36,933 nucleotides of DNA from Saprospiraceae bacterium (GCA_022841745.1 JALHQW010000072.1:1-36933), one strand, 5' to 3'; positions 11,221-18,984 are shown, counted from the stretch's first letter. Made by a program: numbers and translations. The notes: generated by a model from the sequence alone, not told the origin.

Positions 11221-11709
11221 GTTTTGTCAAAAATTGGCTATTCTGCACAGTTATTGGTTAAACCAACAGGACTATTACTTACCACTGGACAAAGGCGTCC
11301 TGACTCAGTACCTTTACGTTATAACAATTGAATGTGCTCTCTTAAAAGGCGTACGCTCTTTAAAATTCACACATTCTCAATTTTTACACGCTTACTTTTT
11401 ATCAGTTGGTCCGGCGAAAAACACGCACTTTTAAGATGAATGCCCTCAACACATCCAAAATCTTAAAGAAACCAATTCGAATCGGCTTTAGGTACCAACC
11501 TTGGCCGATTTCTTTTTTGCGCAACTACATAGGAAAGTGTGGGAGGAGATTTTCTCTACCCCCCCACATTTCGGGATGTTTTTGGGCTTTAACAAAAATT
11601 TAGCTGACAATCCAAACACCCCCGACACCTTTCCACGTTATTTTTGCGCTACACGATAGCGAATTCGCTTATCACGAGCCGCATTTCAAAATCAAAAAAT
11701 CCAAAGCGC
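11221..11709 (+). promoter_or_regulatory. Intergenic region with hairpin and possible promoter
   Basis: No gene is apparent. A hairpin AATCGGC (11480-11486) with GCCGATT (11514-11520), with an inner AGGT/ACCT stem, is followed by TCTTTTTT and looks like a weak terminator. TATTTTTG at 11639-11646 fits the TAnnTTTG -7 consensus and would give a leader of roughly 57 nt for the lipoprotein gene; no convincing -33 TTTG was found. Confidence 0.4.
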
Positions 11710-12267
11710 ATGAAACTTTCCCACTTGTTTTTCCTGATGATCTTCACATTGTTGGCAGCCTGCAAGGATGATGATACCGTACCCGACGGCACTACTATTC
11801 TCCAATATGACAACCAAAACATCTCAGGCCCACTGCTCGACGCTGGTGAGCACGAGTTGGCAGTCCGTTTTCCCGCCAGCATGTTGGCCGACCATATTGG
11901 CAAAAACCTGACAGAGGTACAGGTTTTTGTGGGCAACAAACCTGCTGCCTGCCGTATTCGCATTTATGGGCAAGGCGATGCCTTTACCCCGGGTGCAAAA
12001 AAATACGATGCCGATGTGACCAGTGCCGTTCCAACGAGGGAATGGTACAACCATGCCATTGCCACCGACATGGAGATTACTGGTGAAGACGTCTGGGTTG
12101 GCATCTATGTGGAGCATACCGTAGAGATGAACTCCATCGGCTGCGACGCCGGCCCTCGCCAGGCCAATGGCGACTGGCTCTTCTCCGGCTCCGACCTCTC
12201 TTGGAAAACCTACCAAGAACGAACGGGTGAAGGCGTCAATTGGAACATCCGTGCGAAAATTGAGTAA
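11710..12267 (+). CDS. Small lipoprotein of unknown function
   Basis: Protein of 185 residues. The N-terminus MKLSHLFFLMIFTLLAAC is a lipoprotein signal with the lipobox LAAC (Cys18), followed by KDDD, the acidic stretch often seen in exported Bacteroidota lipoproteins. The rest is rich in beta strands, with VQVFVGNKPAACRIRIYGQGD and EDVWVGIYVEHT, consistent with a carbohydrate-binding or adhesin-like jelly-roll. Similar short modules are found within Bacteroidota peptidases and surface proteins. I cannot name a ligand. The upstream in-frame start at 11644 would place a polar segment before the signal and was rejected. A good terminator follows at 12292. Confidence 0.75.
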   Translation: MKLSHLFFLMIFTLLAACKDDDTVPDGTTILQYDNQNISGPLLDAGEHELAVRFPASMLADHIGKNLTEVQVFVGNKPAACRIRIYGQGDAFTPGAKKYDADVTSAVPTREWYNHAIATDMEITGEDVWVGIYVEHTVEMNSIGCDAGPRQANGDWLFSGSDLSWKTYQERTGEGVNWNIRAKIE

Positions 12268-12291
12268 CCCGATTTGATAAATTGAAAATGA

Positions 12292-12328
12292 AACGCTGAT
12301 TGTGCAAAAGCACGGTCGGCGTTTTTTT
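12292..12328 (+). terminator. Intrinsic terminator after the lipoprotein gene
   Basis: AACGCTGATTGTGC pairs with GCACGGTCGGCGTT (14 pairs including G-U wobbles) across the loop AAAA, and is followed directly by a run of T. This is a textbook rho-independent terminator. Confidence 0.85.
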
Positions 12329-12351
12329 GTTTTGGAACAACGGCGTTCGGT

Positions 12352-12359
12352 TACCTTCG
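12352..12359 (+). promoter_or_regulatory. Possible promoter of the SDR gene
   Basis: TACCTTCG is one base off TAnnTTTG, with TTTG at 12331-12334 seventeen bases upstream as a candidate -33 element. The SDR ATG lies 19 bases further on. Confidence 0.4.
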
Positions 12360-12378
12360 CACTTATAACCCATAGCTT

Positions 12379-13149
12379 ATGCTTTCAGGAAAAAACATTG
12401 TCATCGTCGGCGGCACATCGGGCATGGGGCTGTCCGCTGCCCAAGCCTTTCAAAGGCAAGGGGCGAAGGTGGTGGCGCTTGGCATTGGCAAAGAAACTTC
12501 TATCCGAGCCATTGAAGTGCTCGGCCGCAATGCGCACGTGCTCACAGGTGATGCCACAGAGGAAGGCCAAACCGAGTCCGCCATCGAAAAATGCCTCGAA
12601 AGATTTGGCCCCCTTCACGGCCTCTACCATGTGGCCGGTGGCAGCGGTCGGCGCTTCGGCGATGGCCCCCTCCACGACCTAACGCTCGAAGGTTGGGAAT
12701 ATACCCTTCAACTGAACCTAACCTCCGTCATGCTTTCAAACAGGGCTGCCGTGCGGCAATTTTTGCAACAAAACAGCGGCGGCGCCTTGCTCAACATGGG
12801 ATCGGCCTTGGCTTTTTCGCCCGCCCCGCAATTTTTTTCCACCCATGCCTATACTGCCGCTAAAGCTGCCATAGAAGGCTTCACCAAAAGCGTTGCCGCC
12901 TATTATGCGCCGCAAAACATCCGGGCCAACGTCATAGCCCCCGGTCTGACCGATACGCCCATGGCCCAACGTGCCGTGCAGAACGACGACATCATGCAGT
13001 ACGTGCGCCACCGCCAACCTCTCGACGGGGGGCGGGCTGGCTCTCCGCATGACTTGGACGGGCTTGCTTCTTTATTGCTCTCCGATGCTGCCAATTTCAT
13101 CACCGGGCAGGTGGTGGCAGTGGATGGTGGGTGGAAATTGGGAAATTGA
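12379..13149 (+). CDS. SDR-family NAD(P)-dependent oxidoreductase
   Basis: Short-chain dehydrogenase/reductase of 256 residues, the usual classical-SDR size. The nucleotide-binding glycine motif is VGGTSGMG (10-17). The catalytic set is Asn113 (QLNLTS), Ser142 (MGSALAFS), Tyr158 and Lys162 (YTAAK). The NNAG motif is replaced by HVAGGSG (84-90), which occurs in some divergent members. The tail (ANVIAPGLTDTPM, then ITGQVVAVDGGW) is typical of FabG-like enzymes. The substrate is unknown. The last codons (GGA AAT TGA) lie within a perfect 25-bp inverted repeat shared with the convergent neighbour. Confidence 0.92.
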   Translation: MLSGKNIVIVGGTSGMGLSAAQAFQRQGAKVVALGIGKETSIRAIEVLGRNAHVLTGDATEEGQTESAIEKCLERFGPLHGLYHVAGGSGRRFGDGPLHDLTLEGWEYTLQLNLTSVMLSNRAAVRQFLQQNSGGALLNMGSALAFSPAPQFFSTHAYTAAKAAIEGFTKSVAAYYAPQNIRANVIAPGLTDTPMAQRAVQNDDIMQYVRHRQPLDGGRAGSPHDLDGLASLLLSDAANFITGQVVAVDGGWKLGN

Positions 13150-13199
13150 GAAAGATAGGAAATTGGACACCGTTCCAATTTCCTATCTTTCTCAATTTC
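13142..13199. terminator. Perfect 25-bp inverted repeat between convergent genes
   Basis: The arm 13142-13166 (GAAATTGAGAAAGATAGG and on) is exactly complementary to 13175-13199 with the 8-nt loop ACACCGTT. The SDR stop codon lies inside the left arm, and the hydrolase stop on the minus strand begins at base 13202, adjoining the right arm. It can act as a bidirectional terminator. It is built from GGAAATTG-like units that match the final codons of both genes. Confidence 0.9.
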
Positions 13200-14039
13200 T
13201 CAATTTCCGAACTTCTTCCTAAGGAACTCCACCGCCAACTTGTTCGCCGCTTGGGCTGCGGCGTCGTTGTATCGGGGGCTGGTCGGGTTGGCGAAGGCAT
13301 GGTCGGCCTCGAACCAATGGTTCTCTACCTTTTTGCCAGTGGCCTTGGCCAATGCCTCAAATTTACCAATAGCTTCTTGGTTGATCCATTTATCCTGGTC
13401 GGCGAAAATGCCGAGCACGTCGCATTGCAACGGGGCAAGTTCGTCCGCTTTTTCCACGGGCATGCCGTAATACATCACACAACCGACGCCCCGCTCGGCA
13501 GCCAATATGCTGCTCCGCAACGACCAGCCGCCACCGAAGCACCAGCCGATAGTGGCTACCTCGCCATCTTTGCCTGCAAAAGCCAAAGCCGCCTTTACGA
13601 TGGCCTCACGGCGTTCTTGGGACACGCTACCCATCAGTTTGCCAGCCTCGTCAGGGTTAGCGGTCATCTTGCCGTCGTAGAGGTCGAGGGCCAAAACGGT
13701 CACGTTGCCAAGTTCATCGGCAAGGCGGTCTGCCTCCTGCTTGATTTGGTCGTTCAGGCCCCACCATTCGTGAATCACGAAAAGGTACTTAGTGGTACGG
13801 GGATTAGCTACCACAGCGTAGGCCTTGGTCATGCCACCGTCAGCGGTACGAAGGTCAATCATCTTGCCACGACCTTGATAATCAATGACTTGCGGCGCTT
13901 CGTGTGCCTTGATGAAATTGGCGTCTGCGGTGAACTTGGACATGGCATCACCGCCTTGTTCAGTGATAGCGTCGTTGGTGCAGTTGCTGAACGCAAACAG
14001 TGCAAGCATTGCGAAGCAGAAAAGGAAACTGTTTTTCAT
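13200..14039 (-). CDS. Dienelactone hydrolase family lipoprotein
   Basis: Alpha/beta hydrolase of 279 residues. The likely catalytic residues of the family are visible: Cys167 in the nucleophile elbow IGWCFGGGW, an Asp in IFADQDK (214 or 216) and His247 in EADHAFANP, plus the Glu of IHEWWG (91) that activates the Cys in dienelactone hydrolases. The N-terminus MKNSFLFCFAMLALFAFSNC ends in a Cys at 20 that could be lipidated, so the enzyme is probably periplasmic or anchored. The start at 14039 is chosen over an in-frame 14066 because it begins the signal peptide. Both ends of the gene touch repeat arrays. It likely hydrolyses an ester or lactone; the true substrate is unknown. Confidence 0.9.
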   Translation of the reverse strand: MKNSFLFCFAMLALFAFSNCTNDAITEQGGDAMSKFTADANFIKAHEAPQVIDYQGRGKMIDLRTADGGMTKAYAVVANPRTTKYLFVIHEWWGLNDQIKQEADRLADELGNVTVLALDLYDGKMTANPDEAGKLMGSVSQERREAIVKAALAFAGKDGEVATIGWCFGGGWSLRSSILAAERGVGCVMYYGMPVEKADELAPLQCDVLGIFADQDKWINQEAIGKFEALAKATGKKVENHWFEADHAFANPTSPRYNDAAAQAANKLAVEFLRKKFGN

Positions 14040-14098
14040 GATTGTTTGATTGTTGAATTGTTTCATTGTTTCATGGCTTCATGGCTTCATTGTCGGAG
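14040..14098 (-). repeat. ATGAAACA-type array in the leader of the hydrolase gene
   Basis: In the hydrolase direction the leader consists of ATGAAGCC, ATGAAGCC, ATGAAACA, ATGAAACA-like units ending in AACAATC just before the start codon. The same units, in mirror orientation, precede guaD about 130 bp away. The 8-bp period places upstream ATGs in all three frames. Confidence 0.8.
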
Positions 14099-14230
14099 TG
14101 TTGCATTGTTTAAAAACAACGGATGCAATGCGAAGAAATCAACATATTTGCCCAAAACTAAGGCAATAGTTCAAAACGCCGCATTTTTGACTTGAAACCG
14201 CTAAACCATGAACGATTAAATCAATGTAGC

Positions 14231-14294
14231 GATGAACAATGAAACAATGAAGCCATGAAACAATGAAACAATGAAACAGTGTAGCCATGAAACA
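14231..14294 (+). repeat. ATGAAACA-type array running into the guaD start codon
   Basis: Units ATGAAACA and ATGAAGCC are repeated about seven times at 8-bp spacing (one 16-bp unit reads ATGAAACAGTGTAGCC), and the guaD start itself (ATGAAACAG) is the last unit. The spacer between this array and the one at 14040 holds the divergent promoters, which I could not resolve. Confidence 0.8.
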
Positions 14295-14766
14295 GTTGAA
14301 CCACGAGACTTTCATGCAAGCCGCCATCCAACTCGCCTTCGACGGGATGCGCAGCGGCCAAGGCGGGCCTTTTGGGGCAGTCATTGTAAAAAACGGTGAA
14401 ATCATCGGGCGGGGCAACAACAAGGTGGCCCTATCGCTCGATCCTACGGCACATGCCGAGGTGGTAGCCATCCGGGACGCCTGTAAAAACCTCGGCCATT
14501 TCCAGCTCGACGACTGTGTGCTGTACACCTCTTGCGAGCCTTGCCCGATGTGCCTCGGTGCCATCTACTGGGCAAGGCCAAAGGCGTTCTATTTTGCCTG
14601 CACCAAGCACGACGCAGCTGCCATTGGCTTTGATGACCAGTTTATTTATGATGAAATCGAACTGCCGTTTGACAAAAGGAGGATACCGACCATTCCACTG
14701 TTGCGGGAGGAGGGTTTGAAGGCGTTTGAGGAGTGGGCAGGGATGAATAATAAATTTGTGTATTGA
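14287..14766 (+). CDS. guaD: Guanine deaminase (cytidine-deaminase fold)
   Basis: Zinc deaminase of 159 residues that should convert guanine to xanthine. The zinc site is His56 in TAHAEV, Cys86 and Cys89 in the PCPMC motif, with Glu58 as proton shuttle. It resembles Bacillus GuaD through GGPFGAVIVK, LDDCVLYTSCEPCPMCLGAIYWARPK and the C-terminal GFDDQFIYDEI segment, rather than TadA, which lacks that end. A tRNA adenosine deaminase is therefore the less likely alternative. The start coincides with the last unit of an ATGAAACA repeat array; the following Lys-Gln-Leu-Asn-His-Glu-Thr fits the family N-terminus (NHETF). It adds to the purine theme with guaB 5 kb away, though not in one operon. Confidence 0.9.
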   Translation: MKQLNHETFMQAAIQLAFDGMRSGQGGPFGAVIVKNGEIIGRGNNKVALSLDPTAHAEVVAIRDACKNLGHFQLDDCVLYTSCEPCPMCLGAIYWARPKAFYFACTKHDAAAIGFDDQFIYDEIELPFDKRRIPTIPLLREEGLKAFEEWAGMNNKFVY

Positions 14767-14803
14767 CAACTTTTTGTTGAACTTTGAAATTGAAATTAAA
14801 AAA

Positions 14804-15271
14804 ATGATAGAAGAAATTTTCAATAAAGATAAAACTACTACTAAGGCAATTACCCAAACTGGTGGTAAAAGCGGTGGTGTTGAATCAACTTGGAGAAAAC
14901 GTAGTATAGCACTTCAAGGAAAAATTGACTCCTTGGTTCAACAAAAAAATATTTTGTCGAGGTTAGAGGAGTTTCAAAAACTTGAGCAAAATTGGGATGG
15001 CTATAATGCTGACCCGCTTTCAAATAAAGCCTTAGAATTTGCTAATACTGTTGCTAAGTATTTAATTTCAGCCAAAGTTAAAATAGATTTTTGTGCGCCT
15101 ATGAGAAATGGAGGGGTTCAATTTGAATTCAACTTAGGCAAAGAATGTGAGGTAGAGGTACATCCTAATGGCGACATTTATTTTCTAACTTATGATGAAG
15201 CTGCCAACCTTTTGAACAAAGAAAGGATTACACTTGAACAAATACAGAAACATGCCAAACAAGCCCTATGA
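14804..15271 (+). CDS. Uncharacterised protein, first gene of a two-gene module
   Basis: Protein of 155 residues with no name I can give. The N-terminus is polar, residues 30-55 are likely helical, and the core reads LEQNWDGYNADPLSNKAL, a W-D-G-Y-x-A-x-P motif I recall from small uncharacterised proteins carried in accessory DNA. The second half (GGVQFEFNLGKECEVEVHPNGDIYFL) is beta-rich. No signal peptide. The ATG at 14804 follows a run of A; an earlier in-frame ATG at 14756 overlaps the guaD stop and seems less likely. Base composition is clearly more AT-rich than in the flanking genes, suggesting transfer. Its end overlaps the next gene by 20 bp, so the two products are probably made together. 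Confidence 0.75.
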   Translation: MIEEIFNKDKTTTKAITQTGGKSGGVESTWRKRSIALQGKIDSLVQQKNILSRLEEFQKLEQNWDGYNADPLSNKALEFANTVAKYLISAKVKIDFCAPMRNGGVQFEFNLGKECEVEVHPNGDIYFLTYDEAANLLNKERITLEQIQKHAKQAL

Positions 15272-15617
15272 GATTAAAAGCACTGACAGCTTACTACGTC
15301 GAATCCCACTAAAACCTTCCCATATCTTTCAAGGAAGTATAACCAGCGCATGCTTCAAGACCAAACCTGGCGAAGTTGGCTTATCCGTTGATATTGAGGC
15401 GCTTATCAACAGAATTTCTGAAAGTTATAATCAGGAAACCCACACACTTTCTCGCTTATCTGCTGCATTGCCAATGGAACTTGGCTATGAGTGCAAACAC
15501 GACCCCGTTGATGGCAATTTTGCCCATGCCCTAATTATCGGAGACACCAACCCCATTGCTAAAAGACTAGCGCTTGCTGCTCAACCAATAGACCCCAATG
15601 CTATCTCCAATTTCTAA
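15252..15617 (+). CDS. Uncharacterised protein, second gene of a two-gene module
   Basis: Protein of 121 residues starting at the ATG inside the end of the previous gene. It carries LLRRIPLKPSHIF, ITSACFKTKPGEVGLSVDIEALI and the C-terminal HDPVDGNFAHALIIGDT followed by KRLALAA. I recall this pattern (R-R-I-x-P near the start, S-A-x-F-K followed by G-L-S-V-D, then H-D-P with an A-H-A-L near the end) from a widespread family of unknown function, but cannot verify it here. No signal peptide or membrane segment. The overlap with the upstream WDGY-type gene suggests translational coupling and a joint role, for example a toxin-antitoxin-like or conflict pair; that is inference only. Confidence 0.75.
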   Translation: MPNKPYEIKSTDSLLRRIPLKPSHIFQGSITSACFKTKPGEVGLSVDIEALINRISESYNQETHTLSRLSAALPMELGYECKHDPVDGNFAHALIIGDTNPIAKRLALAAQPIDPNAISNF

Positions 15618-15651
15618 AGTTACTTGCTTGAATCTTCGATTTCTCGATTTC

Positions 15652-16767
15652 TTAATCCCCATTCCCCAGCCCCGCCATCCTTTCTTTCAAGTTATGCACA
15701 ATATGGAACTCGCTGAGGAACACCGAGGCAATCACCCGTAGCACCATATAACCAGGTATAGCCAGTACCATCCCGGTCACCCCGCCGATTTTTGCGCCTA
15801 TCAATACCACGAAGAAAATCTCCAGTGGATGCGTCTTCAGTGTGCTTGAAAAGATATAAGGCTGCATAAAGTTGTTGTCAATCAATTGGCAGCCGAAAAA
15901 CACGCCAATGACCTTTAGCACCATCGGCATAGTGTAGTCGTAAAAGTTCACTTCCAAGTTGGAGGACACCGTAAAAATGACCCCAAAGGCCATGCCCACG
16001 ATGGGACCGACGTAGGGGATCACGTTTAAAAGCCCTCCGAACACGCCAATGAGCAAGGCATTCTTGACGCCTAAAGCCCATAACGCCAAGGTTACCATGA
16101 TCGAAAATGTCAACATTTGAAGCACCAAGCCACGGAAGTAAAGCGCAAGGTTCTTCGCAATATCGGATAAGGCATGCTTTACCTGCCCATCATATTGGCT
16201 GGGCATGAGCGAGGAAATGAAATTGACAAAAATGCCCTGCTCCTGCAAGAAGAAGAAGCTGATAAACGCTACCGAACCAAGGGTGACGCCGATATTACCT
16301 GCCGTTGCAAAGAACCCGTTAATGTATCTTTTGATGGAAGATGGTTCGAAAGACCCTGTCAGCCGCTCTTGCAACTGTTGCTCCAATGGGATATTGGCGT
16401 CCACAAGGCCATAGCTTGCCAGTTGGGTTTGTAAATTGGCCAAGGGTTCTTGCAGTGCCCGACCCAGTGCAGCATAGTCCACATGTGCCAAATTGTTGAT
16501 TTGCGTGATAATAGGCGGCACGAATACCATTATCAACAGAATCAAGCCCAGAAAAAACGTAATGAGCGTCAGTGCCGCCGCCAAATTGTCTCCAACCTGG
16601 TATTTCCACACCTTTATTTTTTTGAAAAAACGCATGAGCGGCTGCCCCAACATGGAGACTACCCAAGCCAGCACGGCGTACATTACGAGGTCGCTGAAAA
16701 ACCAAACAAGGGCGCCCATTAGCATAAGGCTGACCAAAAGGGCAAGGGTGCGGTTTGTTATTTTCAT
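15652..16767 (-). CDS. AI-2E family transporter (YdiK/PerM-like)
   Basis: Integral membrane protein of 371 residues, with about eight hydrophobic helices. The family pattern is seen: two N-terminal helices, a helix pair around ALTLITFFLGLILL, a soluble loop (about 90-165) after PPIITQINNL, and the C-terminal core with LGVKNALLIGVFGGLLNVIPYVGPIVG and a final PGYMVLRVI stretch. Members were first linked to autoinducer-2 export, but many serve other roles including Na+/H+ exchange, so the substrate stays open. The Met at 16767 is chosen because upstream residues are polar and lie in a leader. It is divergent from the DUF1761 gene across a long inverted repeat. Confidence 0.88.
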   Translation of the reverse strand: MKITNRTLALLVSLMLMGALVWFFSDLVMYAVLAWVVSMLGQPLMRFFKKIKVWKYQVGDNLAAALTLITFFLGLILLIMVFVPPIITQINNLAHVDYAALGRALQEPLANLQTQLASYGLVDANIPLEQQLQERLTGSFEPSSIKRYINGFFATAGNIGVTLGSVAFISFFFLQEQGIFVNFISSLMPSQYDGQVKHALSDIAKNLALYFRGLVLQMLTFSIMVTLALWALGVKNALLIGVFGGLLNVIPYVGPIVGMAFGVIFTVSSNLEVNFYDYTMPMVLKVIGVFFGCQLIDNNFMQPYIFSSTLKTHPLEIFFVVLIGAKIGGVTGMVLAIPGYMVLRVIASVFLSEFHIVHNLKERMAGLGNGD

Positions 16768-16874
16768 TTTGGCAAAGTTTGGCGCAAAGTAAATCGAAAA
16801 ATAGAAACAAATATTTTCAAAAATGTACAATCTTTTGGTTTGATTCAATTACTTTTAGGCCGATATTCTTCAAT

Positions 16875-17013
16875 GGTTCTGGTGTTTTCGGGTTTTCGGG
16901 TTCTGGGGTTTTCGGGTTTTCGGGTTCTGAGGTTATCGGGCGCAGTCCCCGAAAACCCGAAAACCCCAGAACCCGAAAACCCCAGAACCCGAAAACTCCA
17001 GAACTCCAGCACC
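16875..17013. repeat. Large inverted repeat of CGGGTTTT-type units
   Basis: Units TTTTCGGG and TTCTGGGG fill 16875-16940, and their complements CCCGAAAA and CCCCAGAA fill 16948-17013. Within this, 27 bp at 16898-16924 match 16948-16974 perfectly as an inverted repeat. The structure lies between divergent genes; its right edge is about 30 bp before the DUF1761 start, so it would be in that gene's leader. Confidence 0.9.
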
Positions 17014-17043
17014 ATCCATCTTTTCACCAACTTTATCAAAATT

Positions 17044-17553
17044 ATGGAAATCAACTATTTCGCCCTGATCGTTGCGGCCCTCGTGCCCATGTTGCTCGGA
17101 TTCGTTTGGTACCACGAAAAAGTCTTCGGCAAGGCTTGGATGGCCGCTGCTGGCATGACCGACGAAAAAGTCAAAGGTGGTAACATGGCGCTCATTTTTG
17201 GTCTTTCTTTTCTATTCGCCCTGATGCTGGCCTTTGAAATGAGCATCCTTTCCGTGCACGATGCCTTCGTCAGCGGAGCCATGTATTATGCCACCAACGG
17301 CACCATGCAACCAGAAGCAGGCTCGGAACTGGCCAAGTGGATGGACTATTACAATACCAACTTGGCAGCCTCCAACCATACCTTCAAGCATGGTGCATTC
17401 CACGGCGTGATGCTTGGCATCATGGTGGTGCTGCCAATATTTGCCACCAATGCCCTATTTGAACGCAAAGGCTTCAAGTACGTAGCCGTGAACGTAGGGT
17501 ACTGGATAATATGTATAGCCATTATGAGCGGCATCGTGGCGGCTTGGCGTTGA
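17044..17553 (+). CDS. DUF1761 membrane protein
   Basis: Protein of 169 residues with four predicted membrane helices (about 5-22, 55-75, 112-130 and 145-165). The opening NYFALIVAALVPMLLGFVWYHEKVFGKAWM is the usual DUF1761 signature, with a W-Y in the first helix and G-K-x-W just after. Function is unknown in the family. The ATG at 17044 is used; earlier in-frame codons run through the CGGGTTTT repeat array and encode low-complexity sequence. A good terminator follows the stop. Confidence 0.88.
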   Translation: MEINYFALIVAALVPMLLGFVWYHEKVFGKAWMAAAGMTDEKVKGGNMALIFGLSFLFALMLAFEMSILSVHDAFVSGAMYYATNGTMQPEAGSELAKWMDYYNTNLAASNHTFKHGAFHGVMLGIMVVLPIFATNALFERKGFKYVAVNVGYWIICIAIMSGIVAAWR

Positions 17554-17574
17554 GCTTTGTCTTGAAAAAACGCT

Positions 17575-17611
17575 AACGCCCCGGCATACTTCAAATGCTG
17601 GGGCGTTTTTG
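17575..17611 (+). terminator. Intrinsic terminator after the DUF1761 gene
   Basis: AACGCCCCGGCAT pairs with ATGCTGGGGCGTT (one wobble pair) around a 7-nt loop, and a run of T follows. The remaining spacer to 17837 shows a poly-T tract near 17660 and no gene. Confidence 0.85.
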
Positions 17612-17837
17612 TATCATGCCTGTTGGGCTGAACTTGTCTTTTCAACAATGTGCCGTTTTTTTTTTTTGATAAATAATCCATGATTTGGATCACTTCGTAA
17701 TTGTTGTTGTTGGGTACGCTGCTTCATTGATGCGCCAATTGGGACTGATGAACTGATGCCCAATAGCTTATTCGCTTGCACTCATTCAAGTTTTTATTGC
17801 CTTACTATTTTCAAATGCGTTAAAAAATCAACTGATT

Positions 17838-18242
17838 ATGTCAAACAATCTCGCAACCGTTCATCAAATGTTCGCCAGCTTTGGTCAGGGCGACCTACCG
17901 GGCGTTCTCGCCTGTTTGGCCGACGATGTTACTTTTTTCAACGGCTCCAATCCGAGCAAAACACCTATCGGGGGCAGTTACTTAGGCGCTGACGGTGCGC
18001 TGGACTATTTCCAGCGCCTCGTTGGCAATCAGCAGATCAATTCTCTCACGCCAACTAATTTCCAAGAAACGCCAGACGGCAAAATACTCCACGATGTGCG
18101 TGAGGAAGGCATCGTCCGGTCAACGGGCAAACCCTACGCCCTTGACATGCACTTCGCTTGGACCTTCAACGATGCCGGAAAGGTGAGGGACTGGAAAGGC
18201 ACGGGCAATTTTTCAAGCCTTGAAAATGCCTATTCGAACTGA
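17838..18242 (+). CDS. NTF2/SnoaL-like domain protein
   Basis: Protein of 134 residues filling one SnoaL-like cone-shaped barrel. It opens with the family helix TVHQMFASFGQGDLPGVLACLADDVTFF and ends with the beta-strands ALDMHFAWTFNDAGKVRDWKGTG. Members are isomerases, hydrolases or ligand-binding proteins acting on small hydrophobic molecules; key residues vary too much to assign a reaction. It has no signal peptide. It sits 49 bp before the sulfotransferase gene in the same direction and may be cotranscribed with it. Confidence 0.82.
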   Translation: MSNNLATVHQMFASFGQGDLPGVLACLADDVTFFNGSNPSKTPIGGSYLGADGALDYFQRLVGNQQINSLTPTNFQETPDGKILHDVREEGIVRSTGKPYALDMHFAWTFNDAGKVRDWKGTGNFSSLENAYSN

Positions 18243-18291
18243 TGTAAAAACAACCTTGCTACCTTCCCCCATGGTCTAACAATTGAGCAAA

Positions 18292-18984
18292 ATGGGACTT
18301 AAAATCATCGGAGCAGGTTGGGGCCGCACCGGAACCGAATCGCTCAAAAAAGCATTGGAAATCTTGGGTTACACCAAGTGCTACCACATGTTCGAGCTGC
18401 TCACGGACAGCACTCGGCTTCGGTTCTGGGAGCAGCTTGACCAGGAGCGCACCACCAATTTTGAAGCGCTGTTCGAAGGCTATGAGGCCGGAGTGGACTT
18501 CCCCGTGGCAGGCTACTACAAGGAATTGATGCAGCACTATCCGGATGCCAAAGTCATCCTGACCGTTCGTGACCCCGACAAATGGTTCGAGAGCGCCTCA
18601 AAGACCATTCTCCGCAAGCCGCCAGCCTTTGTCTTCCTGGTGCTGAGGTTCCTTGGGCTGTTCTCGAGAAAAATGGGCAATTTTCCAAAGGTTCATGCCT
18701 ACGCAGAGCGCACCATCCTCAAGGGACTCCTGCAAGGCAGGCTTACCGACAGGGAGTTCCTAAAAGCCAAAATGCAGGAATGGAACAATGAAGTTGTTCA
18801 ATCTGTGCCACCGGACCGGCTGCTGATTTACGAAGTAAAAAACGGATGGGAGCCACTGTGTGCTTTCCTCGGCAAGCCAGTGCCAAACACGCCATTCCCA
18901 AGGGCAAACGACAGTGATGCTTTCCAAAAAAGGTTGAAGCTGAAGAATTTGATAAAGGTGCAATCAGGGCTTGAAAAAACCTGA
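18292..18984 (+). CDS. Sulfotransferase family protein
   Basis: Protein of 230 residues. The N-terminal GAGWGRTGTESLKKALEILGY is the phosphosulfate-binding loop of the Sulfotransfer_4-type family, in which the motif G-x-G-R-T-G-T-x-S-L binds the PAPS sulfate donor. Further hallmarks are the catalytic-region VILTVRDPDKWFES (the R-D-P binds the 3'-phosphate) and the C-terminal WEPLCAFLGKPVPNTPFPRAND. It should transfer sulfate from PAPS to an unknown acceptor. A TTG at 18283 would add three residues, but the ATG at 18292 is adopted. No PAPS synthesis genes are in the window. Confidence 0.88.
   Translation: MGLKIIGAGWGRTGTESLKKALEILGYTKCYHMFELLTDSTRLRFWEQLDQERTTNFEALFEGYEAGVDFPVAGYYKELMQHYPDAKVILTVRDPDKWFESASKTILRKPPAFVFLVLRFLGLFSRKMGNFPKVHAYAERTILKGLLQGRLTDREFLKAKMQEWNNEVVQSVPPDRLLIYEVKNGWEPLCAFLGKPVPNTPFPRANDSDAFQKRLKLKNLIKVQSGLEKT

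Noticed and set aside
13131-14195. Plus-strand open frame of 354 codons
   Set aside because: Antisense to the dienelactone hydrolase, whose catalytic residues are all in place on the other strand.
14287-14766. tRNA adenosine deaminase TadA
   Set aside because: The C-terminal GFDDQFIYDEI segment and the NHETF-like start match guanine deaminase rather than TadA.
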